A stretch of DNA of 64,000 nt from positions 806,001-870,000 of the forward strand of contig NZ_CP027482.1 of the NCBI RefSeq assembly GCF_003443875.1, given 5' to 3'. Every line of letters starts with the position of its first letter. Position 1 is the stretch's first letter. The DNA comes from Aeromicrobium sp. A1-2 (GTDB lineage: Bacteria > Actinomycetota > Actinomycetes > Propionibacteriales > Nocardioidaceae). The notes under the pieces are model-generated. The model made no database searches, was not told where the DNA came from, and worked only from the letters and a program-made list of their open reading frames with translations. Shown piece by piece: positions 54,754 through 64,000 of the stretch. Made by a program: the position numbers and the translations under genes.

Positions 54754-55800
54754 CTACTGTTGGGGCTCGATCGTGACCTTGATGCCCTCACCGCTGCGAA
54801 CGATGTCGATCGCCTTGGGCACGTCGATCAGGGGCAACCGGTGCGTGATCAGGTCGAGGACCGGGACGGCTCCCGTCGCGATCCGGTCGAGCGCGTCCTT
54901 GTTGTTGGCCGGCGACGATCCATTGGCTCCGACTATCGTGAGCTCGCGGTAGTGCACCAGATTGGAGTCCAGCGTGATGGTCGGCTTGTCCTTGGGTAGG
55001 CCACCGAAGAAGCTGATGCGACCCTGCCGAGCGGCGTACTGGATCGCCTGCTCCTGCGCGATACCGGCCGCGGTCGCCGTGATCGCGACGTCGACACCGC
55101 GGCCGTTCGTCAGGTCCATGACCGCCTCGACGACGTCGACCTCGCCAGCACAGATCGTCTCGTCGGGCTTGACGATGCTCGCGGCCTGCTCGAGTCGGGA
55201 CCGGTTGAGCTCGATCAGGGTGATGCGGCGGGCGCCGTTGGCGCGGGCCAGGCGTACGTGCAGGCAGCCGATCGGACCCGAACCGACGACGACGACGTCG
55301 TCGCCCTCGCCGACCCGGGCCAGGTTCTGCGCGTTGATCGCGCAGGCGAACGGTTCCGCGACGGAAGCCTCGGCATAGCTGAGGCCCTCGGGGATGCGAT
55401 TGAGACCATCGACCTTGAGCACGGCCTGGGGCACGATCATGAATTCCGCGAACCCACCGTCGAACTGATATCCCATCGACACCTGGTTGGGGCAGACCGA
55501 CATCTTGCCGTGCGTGCACTCGTCGCACACACCACATGGCACGGCGGCAATGACCTGGACCCGGTCGCCGGCCTGCCAACCGGGCACGGCCGAGCCGACC
55601 TCGACGACCTCGCCGGCGATCTCGTGGCCGATGACGCGCGGCGGGTCAAGGTTCTGGTGGCCGGCCGAGAAGATCTTGACGTCGGTGCCGCACGTCGACG
55701 TTGCCCAGACCTTGATCTTGACCTCGTCGGGCCCGGGCGTCGGCTCGTCGGCATCTTCGTACCGCAGATCGCCGGGGGCGTAGAAGCGCACTACCTTCAT
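54754..55800 (-). CDS. Zinc-dependent polyol (phosphate) dehydrogenase, MDR family
   Basis: A 348-residue medium-chain dehydrogenase. Catalytic zinc: Cys in STCGTDVKIF, then GHEIAGEVVEVG; structural zinc Cys set in PCGVCDECTHGKMSVC; cofactor fold VVVVGSGPIGCLHVRLA followed by LIELNRSR, suggesting NAD. Its place in the mannitol-type PTS operon suggests oxidation of a hexitol phosphate (as GatD, galactitol-1-phosphate) rather than free sorbitol. It replaces the unrelated long-chain MtlD expected in such operons. Overlaps EIIA by ATGA. Confidence 0.88.
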   Translation of the reverse strand: MKVVRFYAPGDLRYEDADEPTPGPDEVKIKVWATSTCGTDVKIFSAGHQNLDPPRVIGHEIAGEVVEVGSAVPGWQAGDRVQVIAAVPCGVCDECTHGKMSVCPNQVSMGYQFDGGFAEFMIVPQAVLKVDGLNRIPEGLSYAEASVAEPFACAINAQNLARVGEGDDVVVVGSGPIGCLHVRLARANGARRITLIELNRSRLEQAASIVKPDETICAGEVDVVEAVMDLTNGRGVDVAITATAAGIAQEQAIQYAARQGRISFFGGLPKDKPTITLDSNLVHYRELTIVGANGSSPANNKDALDRIATGAVPVLDLITHRLPLIDVPKAIDIVRSGEGIKVTIEPQQ

Positions 55801-56240
55801 GAGTCGTCTCCTTCGGAGGGTTGCAGCAGACGGAGGACCGACTCGACGTCGGATGCCTCGCGGAGCTGTCGGGCCTGGTCTGGATCGACCAGGATCATGG
55901 CGAGCTGGGACAGGATGCCGACGTGGTTGTCGCCGATCGCGGCGATGCCGATCGCGACCCGGACGTCGTGCCCGTTCCAGTCGACACCGTCGGGGAAGCG
56001 CACGAACGAGAGCGCATCGCGGCGGACGGTGTCCTTGCTCTCGACCGTGCCGTGGGGGATCGCGAAGCCTTCACCCATGTAGGTCGACACGGACTGCTCA
56101 CGGGCGAGCATCGCGTCGACGTAGGTCGGGTCGACCGCTCCGGCATCGACCAGGACGCCACCGGTGATCCGGATGGCCTCCTCGGCGGAGGACGCGGATG
56201 CCGCGAGTTGCACGGCGTCGCGGCTGAGCAGGTCAGCCAT
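55797..56240 (-). CDS. PTS mannitol/fructose-type EIIA component
   Basis: A 147-residue stand-alone EIIA. Active-site His is in EGFAIPHGTVESKD (about 67), which accepts phosphate from HPr; VRVAIGIAAIGDNHVGIL is the family's late segment. Separate EIIA, EIIB and EIIC genes are encoded here, whereas E. coli MtlA is one fused protein. Start overlaps the EIIB stop by eight bases. Confidence 0.9.
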   Translation of the reverse strand: MADLLSRDAVQLAASASSAEEAIRITGGVLVDAGAVDPTYVDAMLAREQSVSTYMGEGFAIPHGTVESKDTVRRDALSFVRFPDGVDWNGHDVRVAIGIAAIGDNHVGILSQLAMILVDPDQARQLREASDVESVLRLLQPSEGDDS

Positions 56241-56544
56241 GGACCTGCCCGCCGTCCTTGAGGGTCTTGACCAAGGCAGTGACGGCCGGATCTCCGAGGA
56301 ACACCTGGAAGGTCACGACCGGCTTGCCGGGTGCGCTGGAACGCGCCCGTTCGGCCAGGGACTTGTGACACACCACGACGTCGGCATCGTCAGGTATGGC
56401 ACCGACGGGGGTGTGCTCGACCGTGATGTTGGTCTTCTTGAGCTGTCCACGCAGGGTGCTGGCCAGCATCACACTGCTGCCCATCCCGGCGTCGCACGCC
56501 ACGATCAGCTTGCGTACGGCGTTGGCGTCAATGGTGTTGGTCAT
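56233..56544 (-). CDS. PTS mannitol-type EIIB component
   Basis: A 103-residue protein with the phospho-Cys loop IVACDAGMGSSVMLAS (Cys at about 18) and the mannitol-IIB pattern VVVCHKSLAERAR later. It passes phosphate from EIIA to the incoming polyol. ATG 56544 is one base from the EIIC stop. Confidence 0.9.
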   Translation of the reverse strand: MTNTIDANAVRKLIVACDAGMGSSVMLASTLRGQLKKTNITVEHTPVGAIPDDADVVVCHKSLAERARSSAPGKPVVTFQVFLGDPAVTALVKTLKDGGQVHG

Positions 56545-56545
56545 G

Positions 56546-57640
56546 TCAGGCCTCCTGCATCTCGGTGTCGGATTCAACGGATTCGTCATCGCTGCCGTGC
56601 CCGAAACCGAGCAGCAGCGAGGCGACGAAGAAGGAGACGGCCGCGGAGACCGTCACGCCGAGGAGCATGCCGCCGTAGTTGCCGAAGCCCTTCGGGGTCT
56701 GGGCGAGATAGGCGAAGATGCTGCCCGGTGAGGGCGAGGCAACCAGACCGGCACCGGTGAGCTGGAAGGTCGCGATGCCTGCTGCGCCGCCGGCGATCAC
56801 GGCGAGGATTAGTTTGGGCTTCATCAGGATGTACGGGAAGTAGATCTCGTGGATGCCGCCGAAGAACTGGATGATGATCGCTGCCGGCGCCGAGGCGCGC
56901 AACGAGCGCGGTCCGAAGAGCCAGTAGGCGAGCAGGATGCCCAGACCGGGTCCGGGGTTGGACTCCAGCATGAACAGGACCGACTTGCCTTTCTCGGCCG
57001 CCTCAGTGACGCCGAGCGGGGTCAGCACGCCGTGGTTGATCGCATTGTTGAGGAACAGCACCTTGGCCGGTTCGATCACGAACGAGGCGAGCGGCAGCAT
57101 GTTGTTGTCGACGAGCTTCTCGACGCCGTTCCCGAGCCATGTCGTGAGGTGCTCGACGACGGGGCCGGCGCCCTTGAGGCCGACGATCGCCAGCAGCATG
57201 CCCACGATCCCGGCCGTGAAGTTGTCGATCAGCATCTCGAACCCGGGCTTGACCTTGCCTTCGATCGACTCGTCGAGCTTCATGATGATCCAGCCGCCCA
57301 GGGGGCCCATGATCATGGCGCCGAGGAACATCGGCACGTCCGTGCCGACGATCACGCCCATCGTGGCGACGGCGCCGACTACGCCGCCTCGATGGCCGTG
57401 GACCATCTTTCCGCCGGTGAAGCCGATCAGGAGCGGCAGCAGGAACAGGATCATCGGACTGACGAGGGTGGCGATGTCCTTGTTGGGGATCCATCCGTCC
57501 GGGATGAAGATCGCGGTGATCAGACCCCACGCGATGAAGGCGCCGATATTCGGCATGACCATTCCGGCGAGCTTGGATCCGAATCTCTGGATCTTGGCCC
57601 GGAGGCCGTCACCCGCGGCATGCGGCGTGTAGTTGGACAT
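56546..57640 (-). CDS. PTS mannitol-type EIIC permease
   Basis: A 364-residue membrane permease. Characteristic mannitol IIC segments: GSKLAGMVMPNIGAFIAWGLI, MGPLGGWIIMKLDE, LFLNNAINHGVL (containing the conserved NNAxNHG) and FGGIHEIYFPYIL (the substrate-site GIHE). AGGAG precedes ATG 57640. First gene of the IIC-IIB-IIA-dehydrogenase operon. The 160 bp upstream contain the candidate DeoR motif TGTGGTTTT at 57728. Confidence 0.93.
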   Translation of the reverse strand: MSNYTPHAAGDGLRAKIQRFGSKLAGMVMPNIGAFIAWGLITAIFIPDGWIPNKDIATLVSPMILFLLPLLIGFTGGKMVHGHRGGVVGAVATMGVIVGTDVPMFLGAMIMGPLGGWIIMKLDESIEGKVKPGFEMLIDNFTAGIVGMLLAIVGLKGAGPVVEHLTTWLGNGVEKLVDNNMLPLASFVIEPAKVLFLNNAINHGVLTPLGVTEAAEKGKSVLFMLESNPGPGLGILLAYWLFGPRSLRASAPAAIIIQFFGGIHEIYFPYILMKPKLILAVIAGGAAGIATFQLTGAGLVASPSPGSIFAYLAQTPKGFGNYGGMLLGVTVSAAVSFFVASLLLGFGHGSDDESVESDTEMQEA

Positions 57641-57800
57641 GAGGACTCCTCGACTGAGCGCGAGGGATCGCAGCAACTTCCGCGAACCCGTGTGACATGT
57701 GCCACGCCTCCATCAAATGCCCGATCATGTGGTTTTGTCAAGGATCAATGTCGTTTTGTGTGGAGAACTGAGCAGTCCGAGCCCCCCTCGGGGCGGAATG

Positions 57801-57858
57801 CCAAGAACCCCACACGCCCGGGCGTGTGGGGTTCTTGGCGCCGCGCGATCGCGCGGCG
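57801..57858. terminator. Two abutting perfect palindromes after valS
   Basis: 57801-57838 is a 38-bp perfect palindrome (CCAAGAACCCCACACGCCC then its exact complement, no loop). 57839-57858 is a second perfect palindrome, CGCCGCGCGATCGCGCGGCG. A smaller GCCCC/GGGGC hairpin lies just left (57781-57794). Nine bases beyond the valS stop, so termination is the simplest role, though the doubled structure is unusual. Confidence 0.65.
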
Positions 57859-57867
57859 GCTGCGGGG

Positions 57868-60435
57868 TCAGTCCGTCGTGGCAGTGGCCTCGACGGCAAA
57901 TCCGACGACGTCGTCGTCTGCGACGTACGTCGGCTGGGCGGTGACCCGACCGGCGGCGAGCACATCGGCCATGGCCTGGCGCACGAGATCGAGGTTGGCC
58001 TGGCTGGCACTGATCCGCAGGCTGCTGATCTCGGTCTTCTGGCTGACCTTGGCGATGGACTTCGCGCCGCGGATGTCCGCCAGGACCGTCGCGGCCGAGG
58101 TCAGCACCGCTGGATCCTGCGCATCGGTCGTCAGGTCGACGTCGTTGACCGGCCAGGCTGCGCGGTGGATCGAGCCCTCCTGCCACCACGACCAGACCTC
58201 TTCGGTCACGTACGGCAGGAAGGGAGCCAGCAAACGAAGCTGGACAGACAGGGCGAGCACGAAGGCGCTCTTGGCAGAGGCCGCAGCGGCGTCGTCGCGG
58301 CGCGACCGCTCCTTGACCAGCTCGAGGTAGTCGTCGCAGAAGTCCCAGAAGAACTTCTCCGAGACCTCCAGCGCGGTCGTGTAGTCGTACTCCTCGAAGC
58401 GCGCGGTGGCCTCGTCGACGACGATTCGCAAGCGGCTGAGCATCGCGAGGTCGACCGGCTCGGTGACCCGTGCGGCGTCCAGGTGGCTCGCGTCGGCACC
58501 CAGGCCGTAGGCTTCCTCGGCGGCCAGGACGAACTTGCTCGCGTTGAGGACCTTCATCGCGAGCCGGCGGCCGACCTTCATCTGCGCCTCGTCGAAGGGC
58601 GAGTCCGCGCCCGGCCGCGCCCCGGCGGCACGCCAGCGCACCGCGTCCGCACCGAACTTGGTGAGGATCTCGTCGGGCACGACGACATTGCCCTTGGACT
58701 TGCTCATCTTCTTGCGGTCCGGGTCGACCACAAAGCCCGACAGGGCGGCGTGCGCCCACGGGACCACGCCGTGCTCGAGGTGGCTGCGAACGATGGACGA
58801 GAAAAGCCACGTGCGGATGATGTCGTGGCCCTGAGGACGCAGATCCATCGGGAAGGTGCGCTCGAACAGGTCGGTGTCCCGCTCCCAACCGCAGACGATC
58901 TGCGGCGTCAGCGACGAGGTGGCCCACGTGTCGAGGATGTCGGGATCGGCGAGGAATCCTCCGGGCTCACCGCGCTGCGACTCCTCGAAGCCCGGTGGCA
59001 CCTCCGACGCCGGGTCGACCGGCAGGCTGTCTTCAGCTGCCAGGATCGGGGCGTCGTAGTCGGGCTCGCCGTCCGCGTCGAGGCGGTACCAGACCGGGAA
59101 CGGGATGCCGAAAAATCGCTGGCGAGAGACCAGCCAGTCACCATTGAGACCTTCGATCCAGTTGGTCAGCCGGGACTGCATATAGGCCGGGACCCAGTCG
59201 ATCTCGCCGCCGCGGGCGACGAGCTTGCCGCGCAGGTCGGCGCTGCGGCCCCCGTTGGTGAGGTACCACTGGCGGGTCGAGACGATCTCGAGCGGCTTGT
59301 CGCCGCGCTCGTAGAAGTTGGCCATGCGCTGCGTCGGCGCCGGTTCGCCATCGAGATCCCCGGTCTCCCTGAGGGCGACCACGACCGCCTCGCGGGCCGA
59401 GAAAGTCGTCTTGCCGGCGATGTCGGCGTATCGGTCGGCGGCGTCGGGGTTGATCCAGTCCGGCGTGTCGCGCAGCACGCGGCCGTCACGGCCGATGATC
59501 GTCCGGTTGGGCAGCTGCAGCTCGCGCCACCACTGGACATCGGTCAGGTCGCCGAACGTGCAGGACATCACGATGCCCGAGCCCTTCTCGGGGTCGGCCA
59601 GCGTGTGGGCCACGACCGGGACCTCGACCCCGTACAGCGGGGAGGTCACGGTCGTGCCGAACAGCGGCTTGTAGCGCTCGTCGTCGGGGTGCGCGATCAG
59701 CGCGACGCAGGCCGCGATGAGCTCGGGTCGGGTCGTCTCGATGATGACCGGAGCATCCGCTCCGTGGAAGGCCACCCGGTGGTAGGCGCCGGGGTACTCC
59801 CGCGCCTCGAGCTCGGCCTGCGCGACTGCGGTCTGGAACGTCACGTCCCACAGGGTGGGCGCGTCCTGCTGGTAGGCCTCGCCGCGGGCGACGTTGCGGA
59901 GGAACGCCCGCTGCGACACGACCTGGGACTCGTCGCCGATCGTGGTGTACTTCTGCGCCCAGTCCACGCTCAGGCCGAGCGTGCGCCACAGCTGCTCGAA
60001 GACCTTCTCGTCCTCCTCGACGAGCTCGTTGCACAGCTCGACGAAGTTGCGCCGGCTGACCGCGACCTGCTTCTTGGGGTCCGGCTTCTCCGGCGGTGTG
60101 TAGCCCGGCTCGTACGGCAGCGACGGATCGCACCGCACGCCGAAGTAATTCTGGACCCGGCGCTCGGTCGGCAACCCGTTGTCGTCCCACCCCATCGGGT
60201 AGAAGACTTCCTTGCCGCGCATCCGTTGGTATCGCGCGATCAAGTCCGTATGCGTGTACGAGAACACGTGCCCGACATGCAGTGATCCCGAGACCGTCGG
60301 CGGGGGCGTGTCGATCGAGAAGATCTGCTCGCGGGTCTTGGTGCGGTCGAAGGTGTAGGTGCCCTGCTCGGCCCACCGGGCGGACCAGCTGGCTTCAAGA
60401 CCTTCGAGGACAGGCTTTTCGGGGACGGTGTTCAC
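57868..60435 (-). CDS. valS: Valyl-tRNA synthetase, archaeal-type
   Basis: Class I synthetase of about 855 residues from GTG 60435 (TTG 60444 also possible). HIGH box is [14 protein letters not shown] and KMSKS box [13 protein letters not shown]. The segment [18 protein letters not shown] corresponds to archaeal ValRS; most bacterial enzymes have GTDHAGIATQ there. The editing domain has [20 protein letters not shown]-terminal coiled coil is reduced. Its place between clpX and folC is the usual actinobacterial valS position. Confidence 0.93.
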   Translation of the reverse strand: MNTVPEKPVLEGLEASWSARWAEQGTYTFDRTKTREQIFSIDTPPPTVSGSLHVGHVFSYTHTDLIARYQRMRGKEVFYPMGWDDNGLPTERRVQNYFGVRCDPSLPYEPGYTPPEKPDPKKQVAVSRRNFVELCNELVEEDEKVFEQLWRTLGLSVDWAQKYTTIGDESQVVSQRAFLRNVARGEAYQQDAPTLWDVTFQTAVAQAELEAREYPGAYHRVAFHGADAPVIIETTRPELIAACVALIAHPDDERYKPLFGTTVTSPLYGVEVPVVAHTLADPEKGSGIVMSCTFGDLTDVQWWRELQLPNRTIIGRDGRVLRDTPDWINPDAADRYADIAGKTTFSAREAVVVALRETGDLDGEPAPTQRMANFYERGDKPLEIVSTRQWYLTNGGRSADLRGKLVARGGEIDWVPAYMQSRLTNWIEGLNGDWLVSRQRFFGIPFPVWYRLDADGEPDYDAPILAAEDSLPVDPASEVPPGFEESQRGEPGGFLADPDILDTWATSSLTPQIVCGWERDTDLFERTFPMDLRPQGHDIIRTWLFSSIVRSHLEHGVVPWAHAALSGFVVDPDRKKMSKSKGNVVVPDEILTKFGADAVRWRAAGARPGADSPFDEAQMKVGRRLAMKVLNASKFVLAAEEAYGLGADASHLDAARVTEPVDLAMLSRLRIVVDEATARFEEYDYTTALEVSEKFFWDFCDDYLELVKERSRRDDAAAASAKSAFVLALSVQLRLLAPFLPYVTEEVWSWWQEGSIHRAAWPVNDVDLTTDAQDPAVLTSAATVLADIRGAKSIAKVSQKTEISSLRISASQANLDLVRQAMADVLAAGRVTAQPTYVADDDVVGFAVEATATTD

Positions 60436-60471
60436 AACGGACAAGTCTAGGCGGGCGTGCTCGCGACGCGG

Positions 60472-60515
60472 GCATCGGCGTCGCGGGCACCCGGGGGTGC
60501 CCACGACGCCGATGC
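60472..60515 (-). terminator. Long hairpin between valS and MMPL genes
   Basis: Arms 60472-60492 and 60495-60515 pair at 20 of 21 positions around a two-base loop (GCATCGGCGTCG core). It begins five bases after the MMPL stop on the minus strand and ends before the valS start, so it can insulate valS from readthrough. Confidence 0.65.
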
Positions 60516-60519
60516 AGTC

Positions 60520-62634
60520 CTACGCGTCGGCCGTCGACCGGATCGGTTCGTCGCGGGACTGGCCGACCGGGACGTCCTTCTTGTGGGCCAGCTGGCTCGG
60601 CCACCAGATGTGACGTCCGATGTCCAGGTTGAGAGCCGTCACGAGGACCGACCGGACGATGATCGTGTCGAGCAGGACGCCGACCGCCACGGCGAAGCCG
60701 AGCTCGGCCAGGAACACGATCGGCAGGGTCGCGAGTGCCGCGAACGTGCCGGCCAGCACGAATCCCGCCGAGGTGATGACGCCACCGGTCGCTCCCAACC
60801 CGATCAACGCCCCGCGCCGAGTGCCGTGCTTCAGCGACTCCTCGCGCACCCGGGTCATGAGGAAGATGTTGTAGTCGATGCCGAGCGCCACGAGGAACAC
60901 GAATGCGAACAGCGGGAAGGATGAGTCCGCACCGGCGAAGTTGAACACGTGGTGGAACACCAACCCGCTGATGCCGAGCGCGGCGCCAAACGACAGCACG
61001 ACGGTGACGAGCAGGATGACGGGTGCCGCGATCGACCGTAGGAGCAGGGCCAGCACCAGCAGCACGACGACCAGGATGATCGGAATGATCAGCTTGTTGT
61101 CGGCCGACGACGCGCTCTGCACGTCCTTGTTGACTGCGGTGTTGCCGCCGACCTGAGCGTCGGCGCCGGGCACGGCATGGACCGCGGTGCGCGCCGCCTC
61201 AACCGTCGCGAAAGCCGCCGACGAGTCCGGGGCGGACGTCAGGGTTCCTTCAAGGTAGGAGGTGCCGCCGGCCTCGCCCTTGATCTCGACCGAGGAGGGA
61301 TCGAGACCCTCGACGCCACGAAGCGCCTGCTTGACCGCTTGGGCCTGATCGGTTGCGGCCACCACCGCGAGCGGCGACCCCGCGCCACCGGGGAAGTGCT
61401 CGGAGAGCTTCTTCTCTGCGGCGACCGAGGGCTGTGCCTGGGTGAAGCTCTCCTCGTTGCTGAGCCCGTTGGCGTCAAGCTGCGCGATGCCGAATGTCAG
61501 GCCGACCAGCACCAGGCTCGTGCCGATCCACACTGCCCGCGGGCGTCGCGCGATGCGGCTGCCGACCTTGGACCACATGCCGGTCTCGCTCTTGATCGGG
61601 TCGCCGAAGCGGGGCACGAATGGCCAGAAGATCCACCGTCCGACGATCACCAGGAGCGCCGGGAGCGTGATCAGCATGACCAGGAGCGCGATCGCGATGC
61701 CCGCCGCTCCCACCGGGCCGAGGCTGCTGGTCGAGTTCATCTGGGCGAACAACAGGCACAGCAGGCCGATGATGACGGTCGCGCCGCTCGCGATGACTGC
61801 CGGGGCAGCGCGGTGCAGTGCGTGCCGCATGGCTTCGTGCCGGTCTTCGTAGTTGTGCAGCTCCTCGCGGTATCGGGCCACCAGCAGAAGGGCGTAGTCG
61901 ACGCCGGCGCCCAGCACGAGGACGCTGAGGATTCCGGCGCTCTGGCCGTTGACGGTCAGTCCGCCGTACTTGGCCAAGAGGTAGACGGCGCCCTGGGCGG
62001 TCGACACGGCGCCGACACCGCACAACAGGAACAGGATGGCGAGCTGGAGGCTGCGGTAGGTGACCAGCAGGATCACGAACACGATCAGCAGGGCAGCGAG
62101 AAGCAGAATGCCGTCGATGCCGGAGAAGGCTTCCGCCTGATCGGCCCCCAGCGCTGCCGGGCCGGCGATGCGCACCTCGAGGCCGCCGGAGCCCCGGGTC
62201 GCGTGCTTCATCTCATCGACGATGCCGGGAAGCTTGTCCCAGCCGTCGTTGCCCATGTTGATCGTGGCGATCACCTGGGCGGCCTGGCCGTCCTGTGACG
62301 GGATCGGCTCGGCGGTGACGTCGGTGACCCCAGTGACCTTCGCGATCTTGGCGGCGTCGCTCCTGGCCGTGGCGAGGTCGGCCGGGGTCAGGCCTGTGTC
62401 GCGCACGAAGAGCACGACCGCCGGAATGGCGTCAGGGTCGGAGAACTGCGCCGACTTCTGGATGACCTTGGTCGACTCGGCATCACCCGGTAACCACGAC
62501 GCGATGTCGTTCTCCTGCACGCTGGTCAGCTTGGCGCCGAGCGAACCGGCCCCCAGGATGATGACGAGCGACAGGACCAGGACGATCCACTTGGCCCAGT
62601 GATGGGTGACCCAGCCCGCAATGCTGCGATTCAT
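60520..62634 (-). CDS. MMPL-family RND transporter
   Basis: A 704-residue export protein with two repeats of a large extracytoplasmic loop plus six-helix bundle (RND fold). Seen: LGAGVDYALLLVARYREEL and LVALGIDYNIFLMTRVREES, the paired GxDY/GxxDYNIF motifs of the proton relay in TM4 and TM10. AGGAG precedes ATG 62634. MMPL proteins move lipids or drugs; substrate unknown. Divergent from folC. Confidence 0.92.
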   Translation of the reverse strand: MNRSIAGWVTHHWAKWIVLVLSLVIILGAGSLGAKLTSVQENDIASWLPGDAESTKVIQKSAQFSDPDAIPAVVLFVRDTGLTPADLATARSDAAKIAKVTGVTDVTAEPIPSQDGQAAQVIATINMGNDGWDKLPGIVDEMKHATRGSGGLEVRIAGPAALGADQAEAFSGIDGILLLAALLIVFVILLVTYRSLQLAILFLLCGVGAVSTAQGAVYLLAKYGGLTVNGQSAGILSVLVLGAGVDYALLLVARYREELHNYEDRHEAMRHALHRAAPAVIASGATVIIGLLCLLFAQMNSTSSLGPVGAAGIAIALLVMLITLPALLVIVGRWIFWPFVPRFGDPIKSETGMWSKVGSRIARRPRAVWIGTSLVLVGLTFGIAQLDANGLSNEESFTQAQPSVAAEKKLSEHFPGGAGSPLAVVAATDQAQAVKQALRGVEGLDPSSVEIKGEAGGTSYLEGTLTSAPDSSAAFATVEAARTAVHAVPGADAQVGGNTAVNKDVQSASSADNKLIIPIILVVVLLVLALLLRSIAAPVILLVTVVLSFGAALGISGLVFHHVFNFAGADSSFPLFAFVFLVALGIDYNIFLMTRVREESLKHGTRRGALIGLGATGGVITSAGFVLAGTFAALATLPIVFLAELGFAVAVGVLLDTIIVRSVLVTALNLDIGRHIWWPSQLAHKKDVPVGQSRDEPIRSTADA

Positions 62635-62872
62635 GATTCTCCTGAGATTTCTGTGGTCCTGGGACGACCGGTTCGTGGACCGATCTGTCGATCGTCGCAC
62701 CGGTGACCGACACAATTGGCCCGCCTTGGCAGCACGAACGCCATGCCATGTGTTCCAGTTAGGAATACTTCCGCTCTGGCGCCTTCGCCGTCAAGTCTTT
62801 CGGGCAGAGGAGTGCAAGGTGCAGGGGTGGCGACCCTGAGACGCCCCCGACTTGCTGCGACAATGGGTCGTG

Positions 62873-64000
62873 ATGACACCCACGTACGCGGAGGTCGAGC
62901 GCGCGCTCCTCGGCCGGTGGCCCGAGACCCGTCTTGAGCCGTCCCTCGACCGGATAGCTGCCCTGTGCCGACTGCTCGGTGACCCACAGCACGCCTATCC
63001 GGTGATCCACCTGACGGGCACCAACGGCAAGACCTCGACGAGCCGCATGATCGATGCGCTGCTCCGCGCACTCGACCTGCGGACCGGTCGGTTCACGAGC
63101 CCGCACCTGCAGTCGATGACCGAGCGGATCTGTCTCGACGGCGAGCCTCTGACCGAGGCGCTGTTCGTGGATGCGTTCGCGGACATCGCTGCGTACGCGC
63201 AGATCGTCGACGACTCGGCGGCCCACCCGCTGTCCTACTTCGAGATGATCACGGCGATGGCGTTCGCGGCATTCGCCGACGCGCCGATCGACGCTGCCGT
63301 CGTGGAGGTCGGGATGGGTGGATCGTGGGACGCGACCAATGTCGCCGACGGGCAGGTCGCGGTCATCACGCCGATCGGCGTCGACCACGAGCGCTATCTC
63401 GGCGATCGCGCCGAGATCATCGCGATCGAGAAGGCCGGAATCATCAAGCCCGGCTCGCACGTCGTGATCGCGCAGCAGGAGGACGCCGTGATGGACGTCC
63501 TGATGCGGCGAGCGGTCGATGTCGGAGCCATTGCATTGCGCGAGGGCGTGGACTTCGGCGTCAACCACCGCACGACAGCGGTCGGCGGCCAGCAGATCGA
63601 CCTGCAGGGTGTGGCGTCGGCGTATTCCGACATCTTCCTACCGCTGCACGGTGCGCACCAGGCTCACAACGCGGCCTACGCGCTCGCCGCCGTCGAGGCT
63701 TTCACCGGTAGCAAGGAGCTCGACCCCGAGCTCGTTCGTGCGGCCTTCGCCCAGGTGACGTCCCCGGGCCGGCTCGAGGTCGTGCGCCGCAGCCCCACGG
63801 TGCTGCTCGACGCCGCGCACAACCCGCACGGCGCGCACGCGACCGTCGAGGCGGTGCAGGACGCGTTCACGTTCAGCCCACTGATCGGTGTCGTCGGTGT
63901 GATGGCCGACAAGGACGTCGAGGAGATGCTGCGTATCTTCGAGCCGGTCATGGCCGAGATCGTGTGCACCCAGAACAGCACTCCCCGGGCGATGCCGGCA
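62873..64000 (+). CDS. folC: Folylpolyglutamate/dihydrofolate synthase, 3' end outside window
   Basis: Open from ATG 62873 to the right edge (376 codons, no stop). Early VIHLTGTNGKTSTSRMIDALL is the ATP-binding P-loop of FolC, followed by GRFTSPHLQSMTERI (family signature SPHL), EVGMGGSWDATN and VLLDAAHNPHGAHA. It adds glutamate to folates and makes dihydrofolate. The ribosome site is weak, and GTG 62870 is an adjacent alternative start. Divergent from the MMPL gene. Confidence 0.93.
   Translation, partial: MTPTYAEVERALLGRWPETRLEPSLDRIAALCRLLGDPQHAYPVIHLTGTNGKTSTSRMIDALLRALDLRTGRFTSPHLQSMTERICLDGEPLTEALFVDAFADIAAYAQIVDDSAAHPLSYFEMITAMAFAAFADAPIDAAVVEVGMGGSWDATNVADGQVAVITPIGVDHERYLGDRAEIIAIEKAGIIKPGSHVVIAQQEDAVMDVLMRRAVDVGAIALREGVDFGVNHRTTAVGGQQIDLQGVASAYSDIFLPLHGAHQAHNAAYALAAVEAFTGSKELDPELVRAAFAQVTSPGRLEVVRRSPTVLLDAAHNPHGAHATVEAVQDAFTFSPLIGVVGVMADKDVEEMLRIFEPVMAEIVCTQNSTPRAMPA

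Overview
The window is high-GC DNA from an actinobacterium. Evidence: two adjacent clpP genes followed by clpX, a mycothiol-type nitroreductase homologue, a Nei glycosylase next to rpiB, frequent GTG/TTG starts, ATGA/GTGA stop-start overlaps, and hairpin terminators without U-tracts. From recall, the order pepN - nitroreductase - rpiB - nei - tRNA-Gly/tRNA-Pro - tig - clpP1 - clpP2 - clpX - valS - folC follows the Mycobacterium tuberculosis Rv2467-Rv2447c block. A Nocardioidaceae-like (for example Aeromicrobium-like) host is plausible but inferred.

Three blocks look inserted into this core. (1) At 9125-25161 a 16-kb integrated element sits in tRNA-Gly(TCC), bounded by 45-bp direct repeats of the tRNA 3' half. 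It carries a tyrosine integrase, an excisionase-like protein, a tandem pair of small paralogous DNA-binding-like proteins, and an iteron array with exact 23-bp period. Cargo: a frameshifted PD-(D/E)XK-like gene, a DGQR-motif gene coupled to a HEPN-motif gene (candidate defence module), and a TetR-controlled catabolic operon (APC permease, crotonase, MBL hydrolase, acyl-CoA synthetase, amidohydrolase). (2) At 27518-44737, between tig and clpP1, lie a lipase-like gene, two SRPBCC genes and a myo-inositol catabolism/transport cluster under a GntR/HutC regulator. (3) At 48767-57640 lie cytochrome bd oxidase, a PfkB kinase with a DeoR regulator, PTS enzyme I, and a split mannitol-type PTS with a zinc dehydrogenase.

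The left end (1-9069) holds part of an MscS channel gene, a DUF559 remnant bracketed by two palindromic repeats, pepN, a YbdK-type ligase, a DsbA-like protein, an esterase, rpiB, nei and a SpoIIE-type phosphatase. The right end (57801-64000) has two abutting perfect palindromes, an archaeal-type valyl-tRNA synthetase, an MMPL exporter and the start of folC.

How the genes work together: inositol enters by the ABC transporter and passes IolG, IolE, IolD, IolB, IolC, an aldolase and IolA to central metabolism. The hexitol PTS, EI, dehydrogenase and FruK-type kinase plausibly form one sugar-alcohol route. The element's integration module occupies its tRNA-proximal end, with cargo on the distal side.
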